Shown: positions 35,139 to 44,082 of the stretch, piece after piece
Position numbering within the stretch: the first letter of the stretch is position 1
Layout: each line of letters begins with the position of its first letter
NCBI RefSeq assembly: GCF_049723905.1
Contig: NZ_JBJKFD010000001.1
Span: 3,224,001 to 3,288,000 of the forward strand
From: G963665185 sp049723905
Lineage (GTDB): Bacteria; Desulfobacterota; Desulfovibrionia; Desulfovibrionales; Desulfovibrionaceae
Length of the DNA: 64,000 bases
Reading direction: 5' to 3'
Program-made: the position numbers and the translations under genes
The notes under the pieces: generated by a model
Seen by the model: the letters and a program-made list of their open reading frames with translations, nothing else
Told to the model about the DNA's origin: nothing
The model's database searches: none

Positions 35139-35156
35139 CTGCCTGTTGTCTTTAAC

Positions 35157-35188
35157 CGCAGGTCCAGGAGGCCGTTGCCTCCTGGCGG
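35157..35188 (-). repeat. 3'-end hairpin repeat, copy 2
   Basis: CCAGGAGGC-CGTT-GCCTCCTGG (35164-35185) preceded by GCAGGT. A second hairpin GCGGGGC/GCCCCGC at 35193-35209 lies between it and the trpF stop codon. Confidence 0.75.
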
Positions 35189-35210
35189 GGGTGCGGGGCA
35201 GCGCCCCGCC

Positions 35211-35831
35211 TTAACGTACCCCTGCCAATTTTCTGAACACTTCGCCGATCTTGGCGTTGTCCTTTACGCCGGGCGCGGATTCCACACCCGAGTTGATATC
35301 GAGTCCGTTGGGTTTAACGGCCAGTGCCTGGTCCAGATTGTCCGGTCCCAGTCCACCAGCCAAAAGCCATGGCAGTGGGCTGTTCAGTCCCTTGAGGATG
35401 GTGGTGTCCATGGCCGCGCCGTGTCCTCCGCCGGATGCGCCGGAGTCGAACAGAAAGTAGCGCGCGCTGGTCTGGTAGCGGCGCAGGTCGGCTTCCAGCT
35501 CTGCGGTGGTTTCGTAGCGGTCGGGCCAGAAGACCTTGATAACACGGTTTGCGCCGATGGCGCGGCAGAAGTCCGGGTCCTGGTCGCCGTGCAGCTGGGC
35601 AAGGTTGAGCTTGCCGCGCTGCATGATGTCGTTGATCTCGTCCGCGGTCTGGCTGACGAAGACGCCCACCTTGGAGGCACCGCAGGTCCGCACGTTGGCG
35701 GGCAGGGCCGGGTCGGTATTGCGCGGGCTTTTGGGGTGAAAGATGAAGCCGAGCAGGTCCGCGCCGATGCCGGTACACACGGCCACGTCTTCCAGCCGGG
35801 TAAGGCCACAGATTTTTACGAGCAGTCGCAT
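35211..35831 (-). CDS. trpF: Phosphoribosylanthranilate isomerase
   Basis: This 206-residue TIM barrel performs the Amadori rearrangement in tryptophan synthesis. It starts MRLLVKICGLTR with the catalytic Cys in KICGL. GFIFHPKSPRN, VGVFVSQ, LAQLHGDQD, FDSGASGGGHG and LAGGLGPDNL follow the family pattern. It overlaps trpC by 16 bp. Confidence 0.95.
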   Translation of the reverse strand: MRLLVKICGLTRLEDVAVCTGIGADLLGFIFHPKSPRNTDPALPANVRTCGASKVGVFVSQTADEINDIMQRGKLNLAQLHGDQDPDFCRAIGANRVIKVFWPDRYETTAELEADLRRYQTSARYFLFDSGASGGGHGAAMDTTILKGLNSPLPWLLAGGLGPDNLDQALAVKPNGLDINSGVESAPGVKDNAKIGEVFRKLAGVR

Positions 35832-36622
35832 GAGGAGTCTCCCTGTCCTGCCCGGACCAGCCTGCCCAGAAACGCGGCGGGATCGTCGGCCGCCATGATG
35901 GCGGTTCCCACCAGTACGGCGTCGTAGCCTGCGGCGGCCATGGTCTGGACGTCCGCGGGGCAGTGGATGCCGCTGGCGCTGATCCACACTTCGCCGTCCC
36001 GTTTCTGGGGGGCCAGCTGCAGGGCGTTGTCGGTATCGGTCCGCAGGGTGTCGAGGTCGCGGCTGTTGACCTGGATGATGCGGGCTCCGGCCTGGCGGGC
36101 CCGTTCCAGGTCGTACTGGTTGAATATTTCCACCACGGAATCCAGGCCGCATTCGTCTGCCGTGCGGTGCATCTCGGCGAGTTCTGCCGCATCCTTGTAC
36201 ATGCGCACGATGAGCAGCACGGCCGAGGCGGGCGTGGCCATGGTGGCGCGTATCTGCACGGGGTCGAACAGGAAATCCTTGCGCAGCAGGGGCAGCCCGG
36301 AACAGGCGGCCTTGGTGAGAAAGTCGAGACTTCCCTTGAAGTAGACCTCCTCTGTCAGCACGGACATGGCCGCGGCCCCGTTTTGGGCGTAGAGGGCGGC
36401 GATTTCCTTGGGCGAGGCGTGCATGTTGATCTCCCCCCTGGAGGGGGAGGCCCGCTTGTACTCGGCTATGACGGCGCAGCCCGGGCGGGAGAGCGCATCA
36501 AAGAACGAGGGGCGGGGGTGGCCCTGGAATTGGGAGAGCGGGGCGGGCAGGCGACCTGCCTCTTCAAGCTGCAGCAGCGCCCGGATTTCCTCTTCCTTGG
36601 CCTTTCTGAATTTATCCAGCAT
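35816..36622 (-). CDS. trpC: Indole-3-glycerol phosphate synthase
   Basis: The 268-residue enzyme closes the indole ring. Catalytic lysines are in IAEYKRASPSRG and LLRKDFLFDP; AMSVLTEEVYFKGS, QVNSRDLDT and GYDAVLVGTAIM are also characteristic. Its start lies inside the end of trpD, so translation is probably coupled. Confidence 0.95.
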   Translation of the reverse strand: MLDKFRKAKEEEIRALLQLEEAGRLPAPLSQFQGHPRPSFFDALSRPGCAVIAEYKRASPSRGEINMHASPKEIAALYAQNGAAAMSVLTEEVYFKGSLDFLTKAACSGLPLLRKDFLFDPVQIRATMATPASAVLLIVRMYKDAAELAEMHRTADECGLDSVVEIFNQYDLERARQAGARIIQVNSRDLDTLRTDTDNALQLAPQKRDGEVWISASGIHCPADVQTMAAAGYDAVLVGTAIMAADDPAAFLGRLVRAGQGDSSCDCS

Positions 36623-37613
36623 GGTTCATCACCTGGAATTTCCGTCCCGCGTCGCCGGACATGAGGACTTCGCGGGCTTTCATGGTTGCTCCGTACATGT
36701 CCTGGTCGTCTTCCAGCACCATGAGGGCGATGGTCAGGTTGAGCAGCAGCATCTGCTGCATGACCACGGGGCCCTGTCCGTCCAGCAGCTCGGCCAGCAC
36801 GTCCAGGGCTTCGGCCTTGTTGTTCACCCGCACGTTGTCGGGCGTGCCGCCGCCCAGCCCGATGGCCAGGGGATCGATGACCTGTTCCTCGATCTTTCCG
36901 TCGCGCACCCAGAGGATGGTGTTGGGACCAAAGGGGCAGAGTTCGTCGTAGCCGCCGTGGCCGTGCACCACTGCGGCGGTGACGTTGTTTTCCGCCAGGG
37001 TGGCGGCCATAAGGGGCATCATGGCCTTGTTGGCAACGCCCAGAATCTGGTGGGTGGGGCGGGCCGGATTCAGCAGCGGGCCCATCATGTTGAACAGGGT
37101 GCGGATGCCCAGGGCCTTGCGGACCGGAACCACGTATTTGAAGGCAGGGTGAAAGTTGGGGGCAAAGAGGAAGGCGAAGTTGGCATTTTCCAGGGCGGCG
37201 GGCACCTCTTCGGGCTGCAGGTCCAGGCGCATGCCCATGGCTTCCAGCACGTCCGCACTGCCGCAGGTGGAGGAGACGGAGCGGTTGCCGTGTTTGACCA
37301 CCTTGTAGCCCATGGTTGCCAGCACCAGGGCCACGCCGGTGGAGCAGTTGAAGGAGCCCTTGTTGTCGCCGCCCGTACCGCAGGTGTCTATGCTTGGCCC
37401 TTCCAGCCCCTTGACGAGGCGGGCGTGGTGGAGGCAGGCGGCCACGCCCGCGCCCAGCTCTTCGGCGGTTTCGCCTTTGGCGCGCAGTCCCATGAGCAGT
37501 GCGGCGGCCTGGGCTTCGGTCAGTTCGCCGTTCATCAGGCGCCCGAATGCGTCGTCGGCCTGGGTACGTTCCAGGTCGCGCCCCTGGGCCAGAGTTTCAA
37601 GAATGTCTTTCAT
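36612..37613 (-). CDS. trpD: Anthranilate phosphoribosyltransferase
   Basis: The 333-residue enzyme transfers phosphoribose from PRPP to anthranilate. DTCGTGGDNKGSFNCST is the PRPP loop; KHGNRSVSSTCGSADVLEAMG, FAPNFHPA and RTLFNMMGPLLNPARP are diagnostic. It is separate from trpG here, not fused. It overlaps trpC by 11 bp. Confidence 0.96.
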   Translation of the reverse strand: MKDILETLAQGRDLERTQADDAFGRLMNGELTEAQAAALLMGLRAKGETAEELGAGVAACLHHARLVKGLEGPSIDTCGTGGDNKGSFNCSTGVALVLATMGYKVVKHGNRSVSSTCGSADVLEAMGMRLDLQPEEVPAALENANFAFLFAPNFHPAFKYVVPVRKALGIRTLFNMMGPLLNPARPTHQILGVANKAMMPLMAATLAENNVTAAVVHGHGGYDELCPFGPNTILWVRDGKIEEQVIDPLAIGLGGGTPDNVRVNNKAEALDVLAELLDGQGPVVMQQMLLLNLTIALMVLEDDQDMYGATMKAREVLMSGDAGRKFQVMNHAG

Positions 37614-37626
37614 GTCTGTTCCCTTT

Positions 37627-38199
37627 TCAGCTCAGAGATTGCGGAAAGTTTGCCAGGAGTTTCGGTCCTGACGGGGACAGGATGGATTCGGGGTGGAACT
37701 GCACTCCGGCCCATGGCCTGTCCTTGTATCGAATACCCATGACCTCGTTGTCGTCTTCGGCGCGGGCCGTAATTTCCAGCTGGTCCGAATTTTCCGCCGG
37801 AACCACCAGGGAGTGGTAGCGGCAAACCTGCATGGAGTCTTCCAGCCCGGTGAAAAGCCCTTTGCCGTTGTGGCTGATGGTGGACGTTTTGCCGTGCATG
37901 ATGCGCTCTGCCACCTTTACCGGCACTCCGGCGAAATGGCCCAGAATCTGATGGCCCAGGCAGACGCCCAGCACGGGCACGGTTTTGGGCAGCCGGGCCA
38001 GGAACTCCAGGCAGAGTCCGGCGTTTTCCGGGTTGCTGGGGCCGGGTGAAATGCAGACCATTTCCAGATCCGGGCTTGTTGCCAGGTCCAGAATTTCGGG
38101 CCGGTCGTTGCGGATCACGTGCGGATCCCTTCCCAATACCTGGAATGCCTGTACCAGGTTGAAGGTGAAGGAATCAAAATTGTCAATAAGTAAAAACAT
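37627..38199 (-). CDS. trpG: Anthranilate synthase glutamine amidotransferase subunit
   Basis: This 190-residue class I amidotransferase supplies ammonia to TrpE. MFLLIDNFDSFTFNLVQ opens the protein. The nucleophile Cys is in VLGVCLGHQILG, and the His/Glu pair is in GVQFHPESIL. Its start overlaps the trpE end by 17 bp. Confidence 0.96.
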   Translation of the reverse strand: MFLLIDNFDSFTFNLVQAFQVLGRDPHVIRNDRPEILDLATSPDLEMVCISPGPSNPENAGLCLEFLARLPKTVPVLGVCLGHQILGHFAGVPVKVAERIMHGKTSTISHNGKGLFTGLEDSMQVCRYHSLVVPAENSDQLEITARAEDDNEVMGIRYKDRPWAGVQFHPESILSPSGPKLLANFPQSLS

Positions 38200-39619
38200 C
38201 GCCGTCTCCCTCGCCATAGACAACCGCACGGATGACTTTGGCCTTGTTGAGGCATTCCTGCCATTCGTTTTCCGGCACCGAGTCGAAGACGAGCCCGGCT
38301 CCTGCCTGCCAGCACACCTTGCCGTCGCGCACCCACATGCTGCGGATGGTGATGCCGGTGTCCAGGTCCACGCGGTCCTTGTCCAGGCCGAGCCAGCCGA
38401 TGGCGCCGCCGTAGGGGCCACGCGGGATGTCTTCCATTTCGGCGATTATCTCCATGGCCCGCACTTTGGGAGCGCCGGAAAGCGTGCCCGCGGGGAAGGT
38501 GGAAGCCAGCACGTCCAGGGCGTCGAGGTCCTCCTTGAGGTCGGCTTCCACGTAGCTGGTCAGGTGCATGACATGGGAAAAGCGTTCCACCTGCATGAAG
38601 TTCTTTACTTCCACGGTGCCGGGCGCGGCAATGCGGCCCAAGTCGTTGCGGCCCAGGTCCACCAGCATGACGTGTTCGGCGCGTTCCTTGGGATCGGCCA
38701 GCATTTCCTGGGCAAAGGCATCGTCCTTTGCCGTGGTTTCGCCGCGCGGGCGGGTTCCGGCAATGGGCCGGGTTTCCACGCGGCCGTTGGTGCAGCGCAC
38801 CAGCAGTTCGGGCGAGGAGCCGATGAGCTTCAGCCCGTTGAAGCGCATATAGAACATATAGGGGGAGGGATTGACCTGGCGCAGCCTGCGGTAGAGCACA
38901 AAGGGGTCGCCCTCGAACGGGGCCTCGAAGCGGTTGGAAAGCACGGTCTGGATGCATTCGCCCTGGCGGATGAGTTCCTTGCAGCGGCTTACATTGTCCA
39001 TGTAGGCCTCGCGTCCGGGGAAGATTTCGGTTTCGCCCACTCTGGGGGCTTCGGGCTTGCGCTGCAGGTTGCGGGTATCTATTTCCGGGGCCTTGGAGTC
39101 GTTGATGCTGAGGTGGCAGCAGCGGTGGTGCAGGTGGTCGAAAAGGACCACGTTGGCGGGCAGCACCAGGCTGGCCTCTATTTCCTCGGGCGGAATGGCT
39201 GGAGTCTCGCCGCTGGTCAGTTTGGGCTCGAACAGTCCGGCCATGGCATAGCCGAAATAGCCGTACAGGGCGCGGGTGATGGCTGGCAGCTTGGCGGATT
39301 CGCTGAATTCTTCGGGAGGCACGATGGTCAGCCGGCGCATGGCCTGGCGGATGCCCTGGTCAAAGGGCTGGCCGTGCAACTGGTTTATGGAGGCCACCCG
39401 GCTGTCCGAGGCCAGAACTTCCAGCTTTCCTTCCCGGCAGGTCAGGGTGAGGATGAAGTCCCAGGCAATAAGGCTGTAGCGGCCCAGGCGGCCGTCCACT
39501 TCCGCGCTTTCCAGCAGGATGCCTGGATTGTCGCCGACCAGCCCGAGATAGAGGCTGATGGGGGTCTGGATGTCTGCGGGCATCCAACGGCCCGTCTGCC
39601 GTAGTGTGATGGGTTGCAT
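38183..39619 (-). CDS. trpE: Anthranilate synthase component I
   Basis: The 478-residue enzyme converts chorismate and ammonia to anthranilate. An LLES motif, the conserved element of tryptophan feedback sites, is in GILLESAEVDG. The chorismate-binding core shows IQTVLSNRFE, SSPELLVR, RPIAGTRPRG, LVDLGRNDLGRIA, TFPAGTLSGAPKVRAMEII and GAIGWLG. ATG 39617-39619 follows aggag. It begins 58 nt after a terminator that is thought to respond to tryptophan. Confidence 0.96.
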   Translation of the reverse strand: MQPITLRQTGRWMPADIQTPISLYLGLVGDNPGILLESAEVDGRLGRYSLIAWDFILTLTCREGKLEVLASDSRVASINQLHGQPFDQGIRQAMRRLTIVPPEEFSESAKLPAITRALYGYFGYAMAGLFEPKLTSGETPAIPPEEIEASLVLPANVVLFDHLHHRCCHLSINDSKAPEIDTRNLQRKPEAPRVGETEIFPGREAYMDNVSRCKELIRQGECIQTVLSNRFEAPFEGDPFVLYRRLRQVNPSPYMFYMRFNGLKLIGSSPELLVRCTNGRVETRPIAGTRPRGETTAKDDAFAQEMLADPKERAEHVMLVDLGRNDLGRIAAPGTVEVKNFMQVERFSHVMHLTSYVEADLKEDLDALDVLASTFPAGTLSGAPKVRAMEIIAEMEDIPRGPYGGAIGWLGLDKDRVDLDTGITIRSMWVRDGKVCWQAGAGLVFDSVPENEWQECLNKAKVIRAVVYGEGDGDVFTY

Positions 39620-39676
39620 TTTTTCTCCTGGCGGCCGGTGCCTTTGCTGTCGGCTGGCCCGGGGTTGACGTGAGGT

Positions 39677-39783
39677 AAAAAAAAAGACCGTGCCCCCTGG
39701 GGAGGACACGGTCTTGTATATTTGCCACAAAACTGCCGTTTAACTCAGGAACCTCCCCCATCTATAGCGTCACGCCACCACCA
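39677..39783 (-). promoter_or_regulatory. Candidate tryptophan attenuator between tyrA and trpE
   Basis: On the minus strand three consecutive Trp codons (39783-39775) lie ten codons before the tyrA stop. A perfect 9-bp terminator stem AAGACCGTG/CACGGTCTT (39715-39684) with nine U follows. GGGGGAGG at 39759-39752 can pair with CCTCCCC at 39705-39699 in the terminator loop. Stalling at the Trp codons would leave GGGGGAGG free and favour that pairing. Completion of tyrA would cover it. Confidence 0.62.
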
Positions 39784-40560
39784 GCCAGCGCGCTGAACGA
39801 GCAGGTCGATATCGCCACCGGCGGCAATGTTGAGATGCGAACGGAACTGCCGAACGCAATCGAGACTATAGGGGTTGGTTTCAAACATGGCTTCAAACAT
39901 TTGTGCGTCGTTGTTGAGCATTTTCCTGGCCGCTTCCAGACGCCGTCTGAATGATGGGGTGATGAAGCGGTCGATATTCGGTTGTTTTGCCGTTGCCGAA
40001 AGATACGAGACGGTTGTTACAAAATTAAGTCCCTGGATGTATCCAAGAGCTATATCGTGCTCTCTTGTCGTCGTCTCAAACGGTATAAAGCCTATGTGTT
40101 GCATAAAACGGATAACCGCGTCCAGACTTTTTTTGGCGCTTTCCATTTGGGCCGGGGACATGTCGCGTCCGTACTCGTTGCCGGGGCAGACGGCCACCCG
40201 GCGGTCTTCGGGGGCGGGCAGGTTGCCGCCAAAGAGCGGATGGGTTCCCACCACCGGGCCCTTGTAGGCGGCCAGCATGCGGCGGACCGGGTTGGCCTTT
40301 ACCGAGCAGACGTCGGCCAGGATCTGCTTGCCGTCCAGGTGCGGCACCACCTGGCGCAGAACCTGGGGAAAGACGGACATGGGCACACAAAGGAGCACGA
40401 GGTCCCGGCCCGGAATAAAGTCTGCCAGGTCGTCGTCGGTCATGGATTTGTCCAGACCGGCGGCGTCGAGGCCCGCCTCGCGGCAGACCTCCATGAACAG
40501 CGACCCCATCTCTCCCTTGGAGCCGATGACGGCCACTGTGGAAATCCGTGAGGAACTCAT
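39745..40560 (-). CDS. tyrA: Prephenate dehydrogenase
   Basis: This 271-residue NAD-dependent enzyme leads to tyrosine. It begins with a Rossmann fold (TVAVIGSKGEMGSLFMEVCREAGL) and continues with DVCSVKANPVRRML, VGTHPLFGG and the C-terminal helical region (EHDIALGYIQGLNFVTTVSYL). The end, AGWWWRDAIDGGGS, is striking: the three Trp codons precede the trpE attenuator. The start overlaps the aroA stop by 4 bp (ATGA). Confidence 0.9.
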   Translation of the reverse strand: MSSSRISTVAVIGSKGEMGSLFMEVCREAGLDAAGLDKSMTDDDLADFIPGRDLVLLCVPMSVFPQVLRQVVPHLDGKQILADVCSVKANPVRRMLAAYKGPVVGTHPLFGGNLPAPEDRRVAVCPGNEYGRDMSPAQMESAKKSLDAVIRFMQHIGFIPFETTTREHDIALGYIQGLNFVTTVSYLSATAKQPNIDRFITPSFRRRLEAARKMLNNDAQMFEAMFETNPYSLDCVRQFRSHLNIAAGGDIDLLVQRAGWWWRDAIDGGGS

Positions 40561-41897
40561 AACTTGTTGCCCTTTCGTATCTTGTCCCACTCCTGCCAGA
40601 AGTGGGGAAATGATTTGGACACGCAGTCCGGATTGTCCAGACGGACCTTGATTCCGGCCAGCTCGAAAATGGAAAAGCACATGGCCATGCGGTGGTCGCC
40701 GTAGGTGGTGAATTCCAGTTCCCTGCCCGCGGGCAGTTTGACCGGGTCGATGGACAGGCCGTCGGGGAAGAGCTTGGTATCGCAGCCGGTTTTGGCGATC
40801 TGCGAGGCCAGTGCGGCCAAACGGTCGGATTCCTTGAGGCGCATGTGGGCCACGTTGCGGATGCGGGTTGGCGAGTTGCAGAAGGCGGCGGCCACGGCCA
40901 CGGCCGGGACCAGATCGGGGCACGATCCCATGTCCACGTCCACGCCTTCGCGTTCGCCGGGAGCTATGCGCAGGGTTCCGCCGTCAAAATAGACCTGGGC
41001 CCCCATCTGCTTGAAGATATCCACGGCGGCCCGGTCGCCCTGTACCGAGTCGGGGCGCAGGCCGGTCAGCTCCACGGGATGGCCCAGGAAACCGGCGGCC
41101 AGAAAATACGAGGCGCTGCTCCAGTCGGCCTCCACGCTGTATTCGCGCGGGGTGTAGGCGGCCGGTTCCACGCGGAAACGGACCTGCCCGGGCTTGAAGC
41201 CCTTCAGGGAGCGCCAGTCGGTTTCTTCATATCCCGCATCCGTGCGCTCGAAAATGCGGACCTTGACGCCGAAGTCCTCCATGGCCTGCAGGGTCAGGGC
41301 CACGTAGGGCCAGGACACGGTCTTGCGTCCGCCCAGGCCTATGTCCATGGAGGTGCGGGCCAGAGGCGCGCCCAGGAGCAGGCCGGAAAGATACTGGCTG
41401 GATTCCTCCAGATTGACCTCGTCGTTGCCTCCGGCAAAGCCCCTGGCCTCGATGACCATGGGCGGGCAGCCGGGCTTGCCCTGCCATTGGATGCGTGCGC
41501 CCTGGCGTTCCAGAACTTCGGTCAGGGCACCGACGGGGCGTTCGTACATGCGGCCCTCGCCGGTGATGCGGAAAAATCCCCGTCCGGCCGCGGCTACGGC
41601 CGTGAACAGGCGGCAGCTGGTGCCGGACTCGCGCATGTGCAGGGTGACGGGCTCGTCTTCCCCGCCCCGCATTCCAGCGGGGTTGCCGGTAACCAGCAGG
41701 GCGTCGCCGTCGTCCTGCACGGAGATGCCTCCGGCTTCCAGGCAGGCGCGGGTGGCCTTGATGTCGTCGCTCTCCAGCAGGTTGGAAATGCGGGAGACGC
41801 CGTCGGCCATGGACGCGGCAATGAGCGAACGGTGCGACACGGACTTGGAAGGCGGCGCGGAAATGCAGATGGGATCGGCATAGGTTGCATCAGACAT
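40557..41897 (-). CDS. aroA: 3-phosphoshikimate 1-carboxyvinyltransferase (EPSP synthase)
   Basis: The 446-residue enzyme adds phosphoenolpyruvate to shikimate 3-phosphate. The N-terminal PPSKSVSHRSLIAA, RESGTSCRLFTAVAAA, and LKESDRLAALASQI with TTYGDHRMAM are the family signatures. A two-domain repeated fold is evident from length. It sits between pheA and tyrA. Confidence 0.95.
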   Translation of the reverse strand: MSDATYADPICISAPPSKSVSHRSLIAASMADGVSRISNLLESDDIKATRACLEAGGISVQDDGDALLVTGNPAGMRGGEDEPVTLHMRESGTSCRLFTAVAAAGRGFFRITGEGRMYERPVGALTEVLERQGARIQWQGKPGCPPMVIEARGFAGGNDEVNLEESSQYLSGLLLGAPLARTSMDIGLGGRKTVSWPYVALTLQAMEDFGVKVRIFERTDAGYEETDWRSLKGFKPGQVRFRVEPAAYTPREYSVEADWSSASYFLAAGFLGHPVELTGLRPDSVQGDRAAVDIFKQMGAQVYFDGGTLRIAPGEREGVDVDMGSCPDLVPAVAVAAAFCNSPTRIRNVAHMRLKESDRLAALASQIAKTGCDTKLFPDGLSIDPVKLPAGRELEFTTYGDHRMAMCFSIFELAGIKVRLDNPDCVSKSFPHFWQEWDKIRKGNKL

Positions 41898-41915
41898 GGT
41901 TGTTCTCTCCGTTGC

Positions 41916-43076
41916 TCAGGCCTGGTGCCTGACGTCTATTTGCTGTCCTTGAGGGTAGCTGCCCAGAATGCGGAAGGTGAGGCAGGCTTCTTCCAACCTT
42001 CCTAAGGCCTTGCGCAGTGCTTCGCTGCGCAGGTCGCAATCCAGGTCGGCAAAAAAAATGTATTTCCACTTTTCGCTTTTTATGGGGCGGGATTCAAGCT
42101 TGGAAAGGTTGACCCCTTCCTCGGCGGCCACATTGAGCATATTGGCCAGAGATCCCGGCTTGTTGGCCGTGGTGAAAAGTATGGATGTCTTGACGTTGTC
42201 CGGATCGGCCACCGGTTCGGTGCCGATGATGAAAAACCGCGTCCAGTTGTCCGGCGAATCCTCGATGGGCGAAGCCAGCACCTTGAGCCCGCACATTTCG
42301 GCCAGCTTGATATGGCCGATGGCGGCGGCGTTTTTCTTTTTGACCACCATGCGGGCTGCGGCCGCCGTGCTCTCCGTGGGTGTTATGTCGGCCAGGGGCA
42401 GGTTGGCGCGCAGCCAGCCGCCGCATTGCTCCAGGGCCTGCGGATGGGAGTACACCTGGGTGATGTCGCCGAGCGAATCAGAGGTGGACAGCAGGCTGTG
42501 GCTGATGCGGGCCAGGATTTCAGACTGGATGTAGACCTCGTATTGCTGGAAACAATCCAGGCTTTGGCCCACGGTGCCCTGCAACGAATTTTCCAGAGGG
42601 ATGACTCCGTAGTCGGCATTGCCCCCGGCGACCGAGGCGAAGACGCCCGGAATGGTGGGACGGGGGGTATAGTCGGCGCTGGAGCCGAGATATTCCTGGC
42701 CCGCAAAGTACGAAAAAGTACCTTCCGGTCCCAGATAGACCACTTTGAGGCGCTGCTGCATATCACGCGAGGAGGAAATGATCTCGCGGTAGATGGCCCG
42801 CAGATGGGCATCGGGCAGCGGCCCGGGGTTGAGTTCCGACAGCTTGTCCAGCAGGGCCTTTTCGCGGCCCGGCTTGAGAATCTTGCCGCCGGAGCGCGCC
42901 TTGATGCGGCCCACGCGACGGGAAACGCGGGCCCGGCGGTTGAGCAGGTCGACCAGTTCGTCGTCTATCACGTCAATCTCTTTGCGGACGCTGGCCAGCA
43001 CTCTGGCTTCGTCCAGCGGTGCGTCCGGGTTGGGCGCACGCCACGGAATATCGTCATTTTTTTCGTTGTCGGACAC
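41916..43076 (-). CDS. pheA: Bifunctional chorismate mutase/prephenate dehydratase
   Basis: GTG 43076 follows a gaggag site and gives 386 residues; the longer frame overlaps the preceding gene. Residues about 25-105 are an AroQ chorismate mutase (VRKEIDVIDDELVDLLNRRARVSRRVGRIKARSG). Residues about 110-285 are the dehydratase (VVYLGPEGTFSYFA, NADYGVIPLENSLQGTVGQ, DNWTRFFIIG). The last 90 are an ACT domain (TSILFTTANKPGSLANMLNVAAEEGVNLSKLESRPI) for phenylalanine feedback. It commits chorismate to phenylalanine. Confidence 0.96.
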   Translation of the reverse strand: MSDNEKNDDIPWRAPNPDAPLDEARVLASVRKEIDVIDDELVDLLNRRARVSRRVGRIKARSGGKILKPGREKALLDKLSELNPGPLPDAHLRAIYREIISSSRDMQQRLKVVYLGPEGTFSYFAGQEYLGSSADYTPRPTIPGVFASVAGGNADYGVIPLENSLQGTVGQSLDCFQQYEVYIQSEILARISHSLLSTSDSLGDITQVYSHPQALEQCGGWLRANLPLADITPTESTAAAARMVVKKKNAAAIGHIKLAEMCGLKVLASPIEDSPDNWTRFFIIGTEPVADPDNVKTSILFTTANKPGSLANMLNVAAEEGVNLSKLESRPIKSEKWKYIFFADLDCDLRSEALRKALGRLEEACLTFRILGSYPQGQQIDVRHQA

Positions 43077-43089
43077 GGTGTTGTTCTCC

Positions 43090-44079
43090 TCAACCTTCGC
43101 GAATATCTTCGTCCACGCGCATGCCGAAATGGCGGCCGGCGCTATCCATGCGGCACAATACTTCATCACCCGGCTGCAACGTTACCACGCTGGCTGGCTC
43201 TCCGCCAGGACGTACCAGGCGTATGGTTTCGGCATTCTGCAGGAAGACGGAACCCTGTCCGTTTTCGGTTTCAGCCTTTAGCAGCAACATGGGCCGGACT
43301 TCGGTCTTGAGCCTTCCGGTTACGGCCGTGCGGCAGTTGCCTTCCTTGTCCACTATGAGCACTTCGTCGCCCGGGGCCAGTTCTTCCAGGTAGCGGGTGG
43401 TGTCGCCGGGCATGAAAACATAGGAATGGACGGCTCCGGCATTGACCCGGAAGGGGCGGGAGGCCACATAGGGGTTTTCCTCGGTTTCGCCGTGCACCAG
43501 AAAGGTGAAGGCGCTGGAATTGCCCACCATCATGCCTTCGCCGGTTGCCAGCAGGGAGAGGGTGTCCACGCAGACGCGGTGTCCCAGTCCCACGGGGATG
43601 ATTTCCGTGATGCGGGCAGGTACCAGGTCCATGCGGCCCTGGCCGAGTTTGGCACCGGCAATGATGGGTTTGGACTGCATGACGCCTTCCGGGGAAATGA
43701 CCAGAAAATCTGCGCCCTTTTCCAGAATGCCCAGAGCCAGGCGGGCTTCTTCGGCGTCGTGCACTTCCATGCCCAGCTTGCCGTCCGTGCCCCTGGCAGC
43801 GGCCAGCAGGTTTTCCACGGGGATGATTTCCACGCCCCGGCGCAGGCAGACAGCCTGTCCCTTGGCCAGCAGATCGGCGGCGGTTTTTTCATCGTCCTTG
43901 CTGTTGATGGCGATGAAATGCATGTCCTTGAGGTCCATGGTTCCCACGCGCGAGAGGGAGGCGATTTCCCCCAGGTGGTCTGCCGTGGCGATTACCGCGT
44001 CCACGCCGGATTCCAGGGCCATGGTCACTTGTTCCTTTTCGTAGGGATCGGCCAAAAAGTAGATCGGTTTGGTAGCCAC
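43090..44079 (-). CDS. 3-dehydroquinate synthase II (archaeal-type)
   Basis: The 329-residue protein is of the AroB' family, which oxidatively deaminates and cyclises ADTH to 3-dehydroquinate and is unrelated to AroB. GMEVHDAEEARLALGILEKGADFLVISPE, VPARITEIIPVGLGHRVCVDTLSLL and GEGMMVGNSSAFTFLVHGE are conserved. The start is GTG 44079, preceded by aaggggt. It is adjacent to ADTH synthase, the upstream enzyme. Confidence 0.93.
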   Translation of the reverse strand: MATKPIYFLADPYEKEQVTMALESGVDAVIATADHLGEIASLSRVGTMDLKDMHFIAINSKDDEKTAADLLAKGQAVCLRRGVEIIPVENLLAAARGTDGKLGMEVHDAEEARLALGILEKGADFLVISPEGVMQSKPIIAGAKLGQGRMDLVPARITEIIPVGLGHRVCVDTLSLLATGEGMMVGNSSAFTFLVHGETEENPYVASRPFRVNAGAVHSYVFMPGDTTRYLEELAPGDEVLIVDKEGNCRTAVTGRLKTEVRPMLLLKAETENGQGSVFLQNAETIRLVRPGGEPASVVTLQPGDEVLCRMDSAGRHFGMRVDEDIREG

Positions 44080-44082
44080 GTG

